64,000 bases of DNA from Lotus japonicus. Taxonomy: Eukaryota > Streptophyta > Magnoliopsida > Fabales > Fabaceae. A program made the translations under genes and the position numbers. The notes under the pieces were generated by a model. It ran no database searches and was not told the origin of the DNA. It was given only the letters and a program-made list of their open reading frames with translations. Of the stretch, positions 30,706-44,700 are shown one piece after another (position 1 is the stretch's first letter; the number at the start of each line of letters is the position of its first letter). The DNA is taken from contig NC_080043.1 of NCBI RefSeq assembly GCF_012489685.1, forward strand, positions 82,910,292 to 82,974,291, written 5' to 3'.

Positions 30706-32786
30706 ATGGCAGGTGTTGCTCCCGAAGGATCTCAATTTGATGCTCGCCAGTATGACGCTAAGATGAGTGATTTGTACGTCCCTTTACGTTATATTCTTCA
30801 TTTGTTGTGATGATTGAATTTGTTATTTGTGCACCTTTTGCTGTAATTGTATGTATAACAAATTAATTACGCAGGCTTTCTTCTGATGGGCAAGATTTCT
30901 TCACCTCATATGATGAAGTCTATGATAGCTTTGACGCAATGGGATTGCAAGAAAATCTTCTGAGAGGCATTTATGCTTATGGTATGTACTGGCAGATATC
31001 CTCATATCCCTTTTATTTAAGTGCTTATTCTTATGTTACCTGTTACTGTGTAGATTGTTTGGTCAGCAAGGCTTAACCTTGGAGTCAGGATTAGATCTTA
31101 TGTGTTTTGTATTTCTGCATTCCCCTCGTTGGAAACATTGAATGTCTTATTTGTGTGTGTGGCATGCTTGATAATGTTACATCTAAGGATGGGTATAAAA
31201 AAATTCATTTTGTATATGGTTGCCTGCTTTTTTTTGTATTTATTCTTTAAATTTGCCTGTGTTTAATCTATTTACTAGTAGATAACAATCTAATTTGAAA
31301 AATGGGATTGAAATACATAAATTTTCTGAATATCGAACTGTTTTGAAAATGTATACATGTTTCATGAGGGATTTAGTAGTGTTTAGTATTGTATGTTTAA
31401 AAGAATAATTGTTACTCTTGCTTCAATTTTTCTTAAGTTATTGTGTGTGATGTTTTATTCTTGTTATGAAGGTTTTGAGAGGCCTTCTGCAATCCAGCAA
31501 AGGGGAATTGTTCCTTTCTGCAAAGGTCTGGATGTGATTCAGCAGGCTCAGTCTGGAACTGGGAAGACTGCAACATTCTGTTCTGGAATTTTGCAGCAGC
31601 TTGATTATGGATTGGTTCAGTGCCAGGCTTTGGTTTTGGCACCAACAAGGGAGCTGGCACAACAGATTGAGAAGGTCATGCGAGCACTTGGTGATTACCT
31701 TGGTGTTAAGGTTCATGCTTGTGTTGGTGGGACAAGTGTTCGTGAGGATCAGCGCATTCTCCAAGCTGGTGTCCACACAGTTGTTGGCACTCCAGGGCGT
31801 GTGTTTGACATGCTGCGGAGGCAGTCTCTTCGCCCTGATAGCATAAAGATGTTTGTTTTGGATGAGGCTGATGAAATGCTTTCACGTGGTTTCAAGGATC
31901 AGGTTTGCCAATTTACTTGTATTCCACTTGTTAAAACTGAGTCTGCGATTTTAGCCTCGGCTGTGCTATACTTTTTTACCTTCTGAATTCCAGTGTTTGT
32001 AAATATCTTGGCAGTTTGAAGCATGAATATCCGTTTGTTGATAAAATGCTTATAAATTTCATTGGGTGAAATCTTTATGCAGTGGTGCCTACTATTAGTT
32101 AAAAGTATATATTCTTTCAATAATTGTGAATATTTACGTCGGTGTTGCAGATCTATGACATCTTCCAGCTGCTGCCAGGCAAAATTCAGGTTGGAGTGTT
32201 CTCTGCTACGATGCCACCTGAAGCACTTGAGATTACCAGGAAGTTCATGAACAAGCCAGTGAGAATCCTGGTAAAGCGTGACGAACTGACCCTGGAGGGT
32301 ATCAAGCAGTTCTATGTCAATGTTGAGAAGGAGGAGTGGAAGCTGGAGACACTATGCGACCTCTATGAGACCTTAGCTATCACCCAGAGTGTCATCTTTG
32401 TGAACACCAGGCGCAAGGTGGACTGGCTCACTGACAAGATGCGGAGCAATGATCACACCGTCTCAGCCACCCACGGTGACATGGACCAGAACACCAGGGA
32501 CATCATCATGCGTGAATTCCGGTCCGGCTCCTCTCGAGTTCTCATCACCACTGACCTCCTGGCCCGTGGTATTGACGTGCAGCAAGTGTCTCTAGTCATA
32601 AACTATGACCTCCCAACTCAGCCTGAAAACTATCTCCATCGTATTGGTAGGAGTGGGCGTTTCGGAAGAAAAGGTGTTGCTATAAACTTTGTGACATTGG
32701 ATGATTCCAGGATGCTGTCTGATATTCAGAAGTTCTACAATGTGACTGTGGAGGAGCTGCCATCCAATGTTGCTGATCTGCTCTGA
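30706..32786 (+). CDS. EIF4A: Eukaryotic initiation factor 4A (DEAD-box RNA helicase)
   Basis: ATP-dependent RNA helicase of the cap-binding complex eIF4F that unwinds 5' leaders for ribosome scanning in the cytoplasm. Four coding exons: 30706-30773, 30875-30981, 31472-31902 and 32151-32786; all junctions are in phase, giving 413 aa, exactly the plant eIF4A length. Motifs in order: Q motif (FERPSAIQQ, Gln67), motif I AQSGTGKT (84-91), motif Ia PTRELA, motif II DEAD (189-192), motif III SAT (220-222), [27 protein letters not shown], and motif [15 protein letters not shown]. No residue is missing. Codons of exon 5 are rich in G/C at third positions compared with exon 4, as in many highly expressed genes. 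Closest in type to eIF4A-1/2 rather than eIF4A-III. Confidence 0.98.
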
Positions 32787-33438
32787 TGAGTTAAATTTTT
32801 GCTCTCTGTTAAGTCATCGGGGATTTTTCTGCTGGACAAGTGCTATTTTAAGTTATTCAGGTCTTCTTTTTAATATATTTTACTCATGAGATTAAAGACA
32901 TCCATCTGATGCTATTTGTAGTGGATTCTTTAAAATTTGTTTGATTAGTTATCAGGATTCTGTTTAAGCCTGCATGTATTTTCATTTGTCTCCTTTCTAT
33001 TTCTTGTTATTTTTGTGGCATAAAATATTTTTAATTAAAATATAAATCTGTAAAAAATTAATATTTAAAAGAATTAAAAAATAACTTGGTTGAGTGGAGT
33101 ATGACAGAGTCTCATATCTAATGGTTGTAGGTTTGCCTTTACTCATCTTTTAGTGTTTTTTGAGTTTGAAAATTTTCCTTGTTGTGGAGTTTGTGCTTAA
33201 GCATGATAATCAAACTCGAACGTGTGGGTATCCCCATCCTCGGTCTTGACTTTGAGTTTTTTAACCTGGTTTAGAGAAAAATCGAACCTTAACAGGTGAG
33301 GGCTGGGATCCAGGCCTCGCCCTCGATCCTGTTAATTCATTTGAATTATAAGAACGGTTAAATAATAGTATTTTACTCATATTTTTTGCTAAAAGTTATG
33401 ATTGAATTCTCATTTTCTCATTTTTTTTTATTTTCCGT

Positions 33439-33568
33439 GTCCTTAAATGTATATGGTTGAGTCTCATAATTTTATCTCGGCCTTCATAAAATCCGATCTC
33501 AAACCCACGTCCTTAAATGAGTCTCATAATTTTATCTCGGCCATTATAAAATCCGAACTCAAACCCGC
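33439..33568. repeat. Two-copy tandem repeat (60-70 bp)
   Basis: GTCCTTAAATG at 33439 and 33509 and GTCTCATAATTTTATCTCGG at 33461 and 33521. The copies differ by a 10-base indel and a few substitutions. Confidence 0.85.
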
Positions 33569-34217
33569 ACGGCTTTTAACGGAGGGTGGGAAGAGTAAAA
33601 CCATATCACACCATATTGCCATGTCTACTTGGATATGGACATTATCTGTTCACCCTAAATTTTTGTAACATTTTTTTAATCAATCTAATTGGTAAAATAT
33701 CTTATTAATGTGATTTGTAAATATTAATTCATGAAAATGATACCTCGTAGTGTGGAAAGAATCCACGTCTCTAGCCTTTATAGGACTACTTTCAATTATT
33801 TTTCCTTCTCATTTATATATTGAGAGAAGCCAAGAGGGAAAAGACAAAACCTACATCTCCTATATTGCATATGTTAAAGACACAAGCATGTGGCGAACCA
33901 TTAAGGTACTATTCAAGGCGTGGACTCAATTAACTAATATTCATAATGTTCTGTGTTTTGTGATTATGAATTGAGATTGGTTTTAGAGTTTTGTGAAACA
34001 TACAACAAAAATGGGAGCACGCTCCTCTGTCTCATATAACTTGAATTTTGTATCTCTCAAACACCTAGGTTTATGTAATTACTCGTATAACATGATATTC
34101 AGATGCCACTAGATTTTCTGATAAATGTTAAGTTTAATTTCAAGTTACCTATGAGTAGAAAATTGAAACCCATTTGCTTTTAAAAGCATTGGTAATCTGT
34201 TTAAATAGTTTGTGTAC

Positions 34218-34321
34218 GAATCATTTTCCTAAACAATACCAATAAAATACAACTTGGAATAGCAAATTAGAATCATTTTCCCAAACAATACCAATAAAAT
34301 ACAACTTGGAATAGCAAATTG
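34218..34321. repeat. Two-copy tandem repeat (period 52 bp)
   Basis: GAATCATTTTCC at 34218 and 34270 begins two 52-bp copies that differ at only a couple of bases (CCTAAAC versus CCCAAAC), so the duplication is recent. Confidence 0.92.
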
Positions 34322-34401
34322 GACCAATAAGTAACTTCATTCTCTCAGTCATCTTAAAATACATACTTAGTGTTTTACTCTTGAGTGGTCAGGTTCTCAT
34401 C

Positions 34402-34725
34402 ATGGAATTTAGATCCAAATCATGCAGGGATGAAAGTCTGCAGACAGAAAGCTACACTGGAGGCAAGGTGGCCCCAACAAGGATGCAAGATCTAAGGTGT
34501 TATAGTGCAAATTATGCTGGTATGGAGGTGAAGATAGAGAAAGGGAAAAGCAGAGTTGGTAGAGCATCAACAAGTTGGAGCTTGAATGATCCAGAGTTGC
34601 AGAGGAAGAAGAGAGTAGCTGGCTATAAAATATATGCTGTTGAGGGGAAAATGAAAGGGTCTCTCAGGAAGAGTTTCAGGTGGATCAAGAATAGATGCAA
34701 CCAAGTTGTCTATGGATGGTGGTGA
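34402..34725 (+). CDS. DUF3511-family small protein
   Basis: Encodes 107 aa. The C-terminal half has the family signature of DUF3511: SWSLNDPELQRKKRVAGYK, then YAVEGKMKGSLRKSFRWIKN and the terminal QVVYGWW. The protein is very basic, with no signal peptide or membrane segment. The family is plant-specific and its biochemical role is unknown; none should be inferred. I chose ATG 34402 (MEFRSKSCRDES) because the in-frame sequence before it contains a splice-acceptor-like GGTCAG and no conserved residues. It is a single coding exon, as usual for the family, and is intact. Confidence 0.9.
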   Translation: MEFRSKSCRDESLQTESYTGGKVAPTRMQDLRCYSANYAGMEVKIEKGKSRVGRASTSWSLNDPELQRKKRVAGYKIYAVEGKMKGSLRKSFRWIKNRCNQVVYGWW

Positions 34726-36435
34726 TTAACAGGTTCATACTCTATATTATATAACAGCCTCGGCTCCTCTAAAGTGAGAAATTCACTTTTTATATAACAT
34801 ACTACTTCTTAATATGTTTTGTTTTCTGTTTGTGATTTACTAACTGTAATTTAGATGCTAAATGTATTTGAATTAAGTTTCCTATGCTAAGAGAAGTTAA
34901 AATCCATTCATGTATGGAAGGAACTCTATAGCTTATACATAGTGTCATCCTGCTTGTTCCTCTAACTAAGCTTTCAGGGAGGCATGATCTGTAAATATTT
35001 GCAGGTTAATGCTGAATTTCCTAATCCTCAGTTTAAACTCAAGTAATACTACTGATTTTGATATAGTATATGGTTGTTTGCTTCGGAGTTATATGCTGAG
35101 TTATATGCTGCTGATGTGATATCTAGTTATTTCGTTAGACCGTCAAAGACAATAAATCTTGGTTGCGTTTTAAAAGGATTCTTTATCATCGGCAAATGTA
35201 AAATTTGTACATATTCACATGGTACTCCAAACATCTGAGAGAAGTAATAAATGTATGATATATGTGGGAAGAAACAAATATAGAGAAAAATGAGATGTCT
35301 GTTGAATGTCTGCACTGTTTGTATGCCTGAGTATCATTATCGTTCACAAATTGAAACTAATTAAAGGCGAAAAAGGAAAATAAAGAAAATGAAAGTGGTC
35401 ATTTTCACACTTATACTTATATACTAATTTGCGTGGTTGATGAAAAATGTGTGTTGTTAGTACTCACCTTAGAAAAATCACCAAACGTTCAAAAAAAACA
35501 TTTAAAGGAAAATTACAATAAAGGGTTCTGATTCATTTACATTTCACACATTTCATTTCCTTTTATCTATTTTCACACACTTTCTCTTCTTATCCCTCTT
35601 ATTTTCCAATTACAAAACCTATCATATCACTAATGTCTCTCGCACTTATTCCTTTATCTCTTAGGTGTAAATGAAATTCAAGTGTAAACATGAACAACAG
35701 TTCATCCCTCACTTTCACTCTAGAAAACTATGTATAGACTGATCTAACAATGCTTTTTAGTGTTCACATAAATTATAATTACCAATAGCAATCCTTTTAA
35801 GTCTTCCATCACTATTACTCACCAACAGCTATTTACATCAACTGGACAACTGAATTTAGTAAAATTCTGTAAAACCTTTTCTCCAATATTTTGTGCCTTT
35901 ATCTCCTGTTTATCTTTGTCAAATTTATGTGTTGTATCTATTCAATAAGTATATTTTTTCCCCCTTTATTGTCACTTTACTGTTCACAACAAGTTCATGC
36001 AATTGACCCATATGACATCTCATTCCAACATTAACGGCCTCACTTACAATGACCCATTGTCCAAAGTTTTTTTTAACAAAAAGAATGCAACCACTCCATT
36101 GTAACCAAGGATTTACTTGCAATATATGTACCTTTACCATTATTGAGTTCGTCTCATCCTACATTTAAACAAGTATATCCCACGGTTCTTGTGTGCTGCA
36201 AGCAGCTTTTTCACTTAGGTATTCTAAAACTCACCATGAACAAAAGCCTTACAAGGCCAGTTTTGTTAGGGAACCACCTAAACGTATCTTAATAGTATAC
36301 TTGTAGGGATAACTCCCATCTTGTTTGCAGCTTTTCTTCAATACAAGGCACATACAATACCACCCCGGAGTTCGTCAAAAAGAGTATAGAACTTTCAGAA
36401 TTTACAAAGGGGTTCGTGTTCGAGAGTGGCAGCTG
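34726..36435. other. Intergenic region between DUF3511 gene and CK1 gene
   Basis: 3' UTRs of two convergent genes lie at the ends. The middle shows short simple T/C-rich and AT-rich text (for example 35530-35620) and no frame above about 70 codons with family resemblance. No repeat termini recognised. Confidence 0.4.
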
Positions 36436-39400
36436 CTAATACTGTACCCTCTCATCATTGAAATGCAGACCCTCAATGCCTCTAACAGTTGACTCCAAAT
36501 TCTTTTTGTTTGATGTGTTTCTGCCAGAGGGTGCGCGGTTTTGCTCAGACGGCATGATAGGTGAACTTCTCTGAGCACCGGGTAAAATACGTGATGCTCC
36601 TTGACTTGAATCCATTGTGAGAGAACTAGAGGGCTCAGTCTCAGTGCCAACTACTGCATCACGGCTGCCTGAGACACCACCTCGCCTAGCTGTTCCACTT
36701 GACCGGAACAAATTAGAGCTTGACAACTGTATAAACCGCACACAGTGGTTCATGAGTAACATGAAAATTAACTGCCATATAACTACTGCATATAATCCTA
36801 ACCAGTAGAAAATATATATAAAAACAATTGAAATAGCAAATAAGTCATGAACTCATACTACACATGGTCTTATATTTTTCTTTGCCAAGAATAACAGGCA
36901 CTGTACGAATATATTCATACTACAAAGCTCTAAACACTGGTCTGAGGAGGTCGAGTCGAGAGAACAATATATAACATGTCTATCATAAAGCTGAGTTTTG
37001 AGAAATATTTACAAGTTACATAACCGGTTTATTTCATGCTTCAGCTGTGTACACAAACGATGATGATACAACAGAAACTTTGAAATCCAGTCATGATCAA
37101 AAGAAACAAGACTCAACAAAAAATAGCCCCACAATTTTGTCTTGCATAAACGGTAAACCGTATTCATTTTTTTTCTTCCTAAACAATCCCACCTTCCAAA
37201 TAAAAATGCATTTGCATAATGCCATAAGCACAAATAGTTAGATGGGTATTTAAGAATTCTAGAAATTATTAATGCATAAAGCAACCATTATCATTAAACT
37301 TCCTGCAAGAAAGATGCTGATTTCAAAGGCAAAAATCAACCCACAAATAAATAAAACTCACCATAGCATCTTTAGATCCAGTTAAGTCATTTGTCAGCGG
37401 GGCTTTTTGTCTAGAAACAATTCCATCATTAGCAATAGGTCCAGAGTTTCTCCTACGAGTAGGATCTGATGAAGACCAGCCAATACGTCTACCATCTTCT
37501 CCACCTACACAGAAGTTACCATATTAAAAATGCAGTAGTAACATATTGAAAAAGCATGAAAAGGAGGAGTCAGATGACAAAATATAAAGGGGAAAAGGCA
37601 TCACAGAATAACTAACAGATTATTGAAAGGTATGAAACTACATTCTAAAAGTCTGTCCGTAAACATCTCAATCAAGTAGTTAGATGATGGATCAAGGGTG
37701 TGAAGTCAAATCTCAAAAGGACAAGTGTACCTGACTGTCCATCAGCGTTTGCAGCAGCTGGTGGCATACCAGAACTTGGTCCAGCAGCAGGACCCTGCAT
37801 GTGTCACTTTCATTCACTGAAATACCTAATCTCAAAAATCAAACAACTAATGCAACAAAGACAGCTCATCACTTACAATAGCCTGGGCAGGAGGAGTGGT
37901 ACTTTGAGATTGCTGATATTTCAAAATGGTCCAGTCAAAGACATAATCAAACTGGAATCCTAGAGTATGAAGACAACAACAACCAGAAAGAAAAATAAAT
38001 AACATATTAAAACATCAAGTACCTAAAATGTTGTTATCAAGGACTAGTACTTCCCAAAACAAAAATATAAATAGGAAAACAAGGCTCAAACCTTCACGAA
38101 TGAAAAGGTCACGCAAAAGTCTTTTCAAATAAGCATAATCTGGTCTATCATCAAACCTCAGTGACCGACAGTAATGGAAGTATGATGCAAACTCTGAAGG
38201 ATAGCCACGGCAGAGAAACTAACGAAAACGTAATCCACAATCAGTTCCCAAGTAAAAAACAATAAAAATAGAGATACTAGATATGACATGAAACCCTCTT
38301 TTATCACACAATCATACCTCAATAGAAGTAGAAACTTTCTTCTCACTGATTTTCTCGTACTTCTGCTTTTTAGTACCTGCTTTCAGTCCTTGCCAAGGCA
38401 GACTGCAAAATCACAAATAAAAAATAGTATGGCATCAACAAATACAAAAAAAAAAACCAAATAGGAAAGGTGAGAGGCTAATTACCTTCCTCTTAAAAAG
38501 TACATAAGAACATATCCAAGTGACTCTAAATCATCCCTACGGCTTTGCTCTAATAAAGCATGAAAATGACATGCTCAGGTCAGAATCAATGGTCAGGAAT
38601 TAAGAAATAACAAAAGGTATGGATCAAGAAAGATAATAAGAGCATACCAATGCCAAGATGAGTATTCATACTGGCATACCTAGCAGTTCCGGTCAAGTTC
38701 TTATTCTCTCTGCAAAGAATTACAAGCAAGTCAAATTTGCATAAAATGTAGCGCATTTCGTCGACAATTTAGGGCTATAAAAAATCAAGTCCTGCTGAAA
38801 TCTTAAGCTTTAAATAAATAATTTTAAAGACCATGTAAAGTGATCCCAGAGAACCTACTTAAAGGACATATGTAATAAGAAGTTATGCAATGATTAAAGA
38901 AACACACAAACATATATACACAATCATGATTTATGAAAACAGACACATATGTAGAACACACAAAAGCATGAAAAGTCCCAGTGCAAGCCAAATTAGTTTC
39001 ACATCTTTCAATGATGCCAATCAGAAGCTGCTATTCTTTTACCAGAAAACACTCCCACTACTCACAGATAATTTTAAGGATATCATAGCGCATCCAGACA
39101 AAATAGATGCCATAAAAGTACCTGTAGGGAATATGCTGATGTGTAGAGGTGTCTCTGTACTTCTTAGCAAGACCGAAGTCAATAATATACACCTAAAAAT
39201 GAGGCAAATTTGAAAATGATACATCTACATAGGAGATAACAGAAATAAAAAGTTAAACAAAGCAGAAATAAACAATTACTTGATTCGCACGCCTCCCTAA
39301 ACCCATGAGGAAGTTGTCTGGCTTGATGTCTCGATGTAAAAATGATTTGGAATGAATGTATTCAACTCGATTTATCTGCAGACAGTTCAAGATTGAGACA

Positions 39401-40284
39401 TCATAAGAATCATAGCGAATGTAAATTACAAGGGTCTCAATGTGATATGGGAAAACCTACCATCTGATCAGCAAGCATGAGAACTGTTTTGAGGGACAAT
39501 TTCCGATTACAGAAATTGAATAAATCCTCAAGACTGGGGCCAAGCAAATCCATCACAAGAACATTATACTCTCCTTCAACACCATACCATTTCACATTTG
39601 GGATTCCAGCTTCCAAATAAAAAAATAGCCAAGTAAGCACTACAAAGTCAACAATAAGCAAATAGCTCCAAAAGACAAATTCACGAAGACGAGGGATTAC
39701 TTCCGCCTTGCAGTATTTTATACAGCTTGGATTCATACAATAATTGAGGGTGCTTGGTTTTGATATTTTCCTGAATCAAAAGCAAAATGAAACAAGAAAA
39801 TGCTTCATCAAACACCTCTGAGCTGACATTCAATAATTTCAATTTGCAGTAAAGAAATGCACAAAACTCCAAGTTCCAGACAGTATTGAAAATAAACTGA
39901 AAGCACAGCAAAAGATACTCAATTTCAATATCCTAAATTGCCTCTACGACTCTTTCTTTGGTTTCACTCTTTCAACTTCACTAAAAATCATTCCAATTCT
40001 CCAAATTTTCCAAGCAACCAAACAAGAATAACCAAACTGTTTGAATTTCGAAAACACCGACAAAGAAACTGGTCAGAGTACTCACAAGCTTAACTGCGAC
40101 CTCTTCATTTGTCTGAATATTAGTTCCTGCAAGAAGAAAATCGAAAGAAGATTAGAAATTCAGAGTAAACATGCAAAAACCGAGAACTTCAATGGAAGCA
40201 GAACGCACCGAGATAGATCTCTCCAAAAGAACCGCTACCAATCTTCCGACCGAGACGGAACTTGTTCCCAACTCGAGATTCCAT
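36436..40284 (-). CDS. CKL: Casein kinase 1-like Ser/Thr protein kinase
   Basis: Phosphorylates acidic or primed Ser/Thr sites; plant CKLs act in hormone, light and membrane-trafficking control. Fourteen exons, all in phase: 40284-40209, 40126-40086, 39770-39701, 39609-39461, 39375-39280, 39192-39122, 38709-38648, 38549-38486, 38402-38318, 38218-38092, 37959-37877, 37794-37731, 37504-37362, 36726-36436, giving 473 aa. The kinase domain covers about 9-278: glycine loop [12 protein letters not shown] (15-26), catalytic Lys38, [12 protein letters not shown] with Asp128, DFG at 149-151. These positions equal those of animal CK1 delta. The CK1-specific segment ([18 protein letters not shown]) replaces the usual APE region. 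The remaining 190 residues are Ser/Pro/Arg-rich and probably disordered, with possible nuclear-localisation basic patches. The start is the only ATG giving the conserved [16 protein letters not shown] opening. Confidence 0.96.
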
Positions 40285-41748
40285 GGGAGCTTCTCACGAA
40301 ACCCTAGAAGGTACGGGAAATTGGAATTGGGAAGTGGAAGAGGACAGAGCTACGAGCGATGAAGTTGTGAGCTACGAGTTCAGAGAAGCCATGGAAGAAG
40401 AAGAAGAGGATAGAACTGAGAAATGGGGAAAGAGGAGAGGACAAAATTGGAATAAAGAAAACGGAGACGACACGACGAAGAAGAAGAAAGAAAGAGTGAG
40501 GAGATCGTCGTCACGCGCTTGCTTACCCTCCCCGCTCTTCCATTCATCGGTACCTACCAGTTTTTGTTGTTTGGATGGATTCTTTAGATGGAAAGTTCAA
40601 ACGACGTTGTTTTGCTCTTTGTTCTTCTTTCATTTTCGAATATTTCTTTTCTTCTCATCATTCCATATTATCCAACTTACATTTTTTAAATTTTAGTTAA
40701 ATATATTTTTGATTAATTTACCTCAAGAGTAACATAAGGGTTGGGAGGTGAATGGATGAATCCTTCGAGAATGTAATTTCTAATTGCATGATTGAATATA
40801 CGGTAAAAAAATTAAAATAATTGTTTTAAAGGTTGATCCGATCGATCATTCGACGACCAAACCTTCGACAATCAAAACCTACATTTGATTAAACATCATC
40901 TCTGATCAGTCCTCTTGCGAATACTACCCACACCAGGCAAGAAACTGAAATCTAAAAACGATTATGTCACCTCATCACATTCCATCACGAGATTTTGCGC
41001 ATTAGACCACTAAATAATTTTTTTAACAAGTGACTCAAATGATTAATGTTGACTTGTACTTCCATCATCCATGTCATCACTCTTCATGTAGTCCTAGCTA
41101 AGTAACTAAGTACAAGAGTAAAGTCAAAGCTACTTTAAAATAGAGGGACCAAAACATAGTTAGCCTTGATGAAAGTTAATGATTTGACGATTTCTTTTGA
41201 TTGATTGCTTTTATTGTTATTATGCTTATTATATATATGAATTATTTTAATGTTTGAGGGTTCTTGGACTATTTCTCCCATAGTTTCAGACTTTCAGTCT
41301 TTTTTTTCTCAACAGTTTGATTAATAATGGAAATATAACCCAAAATAATAAGCATGTATATCATATAGTCAGAATGCAAGTAGGATTTTTGAATAGTTCA
41401 ATTTAGTAAATGGATTCCACCCTCGTTGGATGAAAATTTGGGAACTAGGAAGTTCTAACCTAATAAATATTTTTGAAAAACCCTAAGCCCAGAATAAGAA
41501 AAATAATACAAATTAGCTGTTTCATTTCTTCAATGTCCCTTGAATCGTAACCATTTGGTATGAGAATTACACACTGATATTCTTCTACTTCAAATATGTT
41601 ACATACAACAGCGAATGGGGCAATATTCACCTTGTGTAATCAAACAATATAGGCAAGCAAAGAATTTAAAAGGCGAAAATTCTAGAAAAAAAAAACTCTC
41701 AGCAAGCTCTAAGAATACTCAAAACTGTTAAATTATATAATTTTAGTG
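40285..41748. other. CK1 promoter and 3' flank of the flippase gene
   Basis: Bases 40285-40560 are the CK1 leader and promoter, GA-rich on plus (CT-rich on the coding strand) with GAAGAA tracts. From 40700 to 41700 the DNA is AT-rich without frames, termini or repeats that I recognise. A 144-codon plus-strand frame over the CK1 first exon is antisense noise. Confidence 0.4.
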
Positions 41749-44700
41749 TCACGATGGGGACATACAAGTCAAGGAAGATTGCTTCTTCTGCAGCTTCCCC
41801 TTCAATTGTCTGATTTTGGCCTCTACTCTTGCAGTGAAACCAATCTTGGTTTCTTGCCTGGCTTTAGAACGCTCCCTTGTCCACATGTGTTGGTCCTCAA
41901 TGTCCTTCTTGTAGTACTTGATTTCTTGGATAATGTGATGATCCATGGGGTTGAAACATCTTTGGAATGATATGTGGGCAAGATAAGGAAGATTGCATGT
42001 AATTGTAACCAGAAGTGTTGCTGACCAATAAATAGGCGCGGGACCAAGGGCTTCAACCAGAAGTTGGTAGGCATTCTTGGAATACACAGGGGAAAGCATG
42101 CCGTATAACACGAGAAAGACGTACCAAGTGCTTATGCTGCCCCATACAAACAGGTGCTGAATCCATGTAAAATGGCTCATTGTCAGTGCAATCTGGCAGT
42201 TCACTGCCCAGATGATGCAGGTGAACATTGTGGTTCCCACAGCAGCCATGTCAGCGGTCTGGCCATCGACTCGGAATGCTTGGTCGTAGAAGATGGTGAT
42301 GGTGAGGAAAAAAATGATGAGGGATGAATAGACTCCATTTCCCATCCATCCCAATATTCTATACCAGTCAAAGAACAAATTTTTGGGTCCTTGTTGATAA
42401 AGTGCAGGAAACTGCAAAGTGCAACAGCAAACAGTTAGTTATCAATAGGTTGAAAACTTGAAATATTCTAACATGGACGAACCACATTGAAGAAGTTCCA
42501 TGAGAGAAAACCTGTAAACAAACTTCTGAAGGCACATCTTGTTCAAAAACGCCAAGTGAAATGACGGGTAATGATGTCAGAACAACATTGAACAATATCA
42601 TGTACCAGTCATCATAAACCGATTGGCCAGAGAAGCCTGTGAAGGCCTCAAAATAGAAGATGGTGAGGCCAAATGCTATATTCTTGTAGAAGAAATAACA
42701 GATCTGCAACATAATAGGTCACTTTAGAAGAGAAATACAGGAATCACTTCATATTAGAAAGATATAAAATGCTCAAAATAATCCGTGCTTCTCTATCCAT
42801 GCAAAGGATGCACACCACACAAGATAATGAAGTCAAGGCATCCAACTTGTGAGGATAATCAAGATGATTCTCTATCCATTACCATTTGTGCGATTCTTTT
42901 GTAACACCAGTGTCCATGGACTACCAGAAGTCGCTCCAAGAAGCGAAATTGTGCAATTGAGAAATCACTAGCCATCACTGCCTGAAAGGAAATTGCAACC
43001 TTGAATCCACAACTTGCAGAAATTTAATGATCCTAAACAGAAATAACATATATGTGCATTTCTTGACTTGCAAGTGTTCATGGGCCAATTATAGTTTTAA
43101 CTGGACCATTCTAGTATTGTACTTAGAACAGCAGAAAGTTTGAAATTTATTTCCCATGACATTAATTTTATCTTTTCAATATGATCAGGATTCCGAAATA
43201 ACTATATTTAGACCATAATAACTAAATGAATGAAGAAAGTAACAAAACACTAAATACGTTAAAAAAGTGTGACATTTTCCTCCTTTTATAGAAGAACTTA
43301 GTCTGCAAATAGTTATTGACAGTGTAAAGAGAATTTCACCTCCCTACTTCATTTTATCGCACTAATCAATATGGCTACCAGAAAGGCTTGACAAGGAGAC
43401 AGAAGGCTAGTCCATGGTCCAGCTTGAAAAATGGAGGCCAAACATGCAAAAGCAAACATGAAAGGTTTTCCCTCTCAAACCACAGTACTTTTTAAAATAT
43501 TAAAACTGTATTAAACTAAAATTTGGTTTTGTATCTGAAATAACACGTATGGCATTGGAACTTGAAACATTTTAAAATTTAAAATCAACCGGTCAATGCA
43601 GTGATAGTAGTGCGTGACATGACTACGCTGCTTAAAGAGACAGTCAAGTATGCTACTGACCTGCATACCTTCAACCCCACTGATTCCAACACCAATATCT
43701 GCTTCTTGAATCATGCCAACATCATTTGCACCATCACCTATTGCTAGAGTTGTCTTGCCAGTTCCTTCTTTCACCAACCTTGTTACCTAGAACCAATTAA
43801 AAAATTAAGACATTACAAAACAGCACACAACTTTATATCTCACAGTTGACAGTGACAGAGATTAGATAAATCTAAGCAAGTGTTGCAATGAATTATGAGC
43901 ACAACTAAAGTCTTGGATCCATCTGAATTTAACTAGATCTAAGTTTTCATGCCTAAGATGCATCCATGTGAGCAGTCAGTCATGTACACATTTGACTCCA
44001 ATAATCAACTCCTGATATGCAGTATAAAATAATAGAATTGAGACCACAAACTCGCAAATGAATAAGGAGAAAAGGTCTTACCAATGCCTTTTGCTTGGGA
44101 GACACACGACAGCAGATGACAGATGCACAATCAACTCCCAATCCCAAAAATTGGTGCTTCATATCATTTTCTAAAGCATATGTCAGAGTTTTTCCATCAA
44201 TAATTAATGCAAAGGCAGCATGAGGATCCTTCTCCAGCTTTATCATTTGAGAAGCATTCGTGATTTGATTCAAAATGTCATCCTTGATGGCCTGGGGTGT
44301 TGAATAAAAAAACTAGGCCTAACATCAGATGCAACTCAAGTCGATAAAGTAAAGTCATCTATTCTTTCTAAAGAAAAAGGTACCTTTTTGACATCATTGG
44401 ATCCTGAGTCTGAATTTGTACTTATACATATCTGCTTCATGCCCTGTCGAAGCAAACTGCAGGCAAATCTGTATAACAGAAAAAACAGTTTCGTTATACT
44501 TTATTACAGAGGCACTTTTGAGTTAGTTTAACCTTAACTATTTACGAAAGAAATGAAAGTGTCATGACTCATGAATAATTTGTGGCAGACAGACCCAATG
44601 TTGATTGCAGTTTCCATCTTATCCCCCGTCAATACCCAGATCTTGAGACCAGCTTGAGCAAGTTTATCAATACATTGGGGAACCTGATGAGAGTAAAAAG

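Larger units (their letters stand above)
32787..34401. other. Intergenic region with two tandem duplications
   Basis: The eIF4A 3' UTR lies at the left. About 33150-33330 holds text with CTCGAACGTG and GGATCCAGGCCTCGCC that resembles repeat DNA but matches no family I know. Tandem duplications lie at 33439-33568 and 34218-34321. A probable acceptor (GGTCAG) 10 bp before the DUF3511 start suggests that gene has a leader intron here. Confidence 0.4.

Noticed and set aside
31433..31776. Antisense frames of 75 and 112 codons over eIF4A exon 4
   Set aside because: Shadows of a conserved coding exon; no independent support.
40262..40696. 144-codon plus-strand frame
   Set aside because: Antisense to the first CK1 exon and promoter; Glu/Lys then Phe-rich simple sequence.
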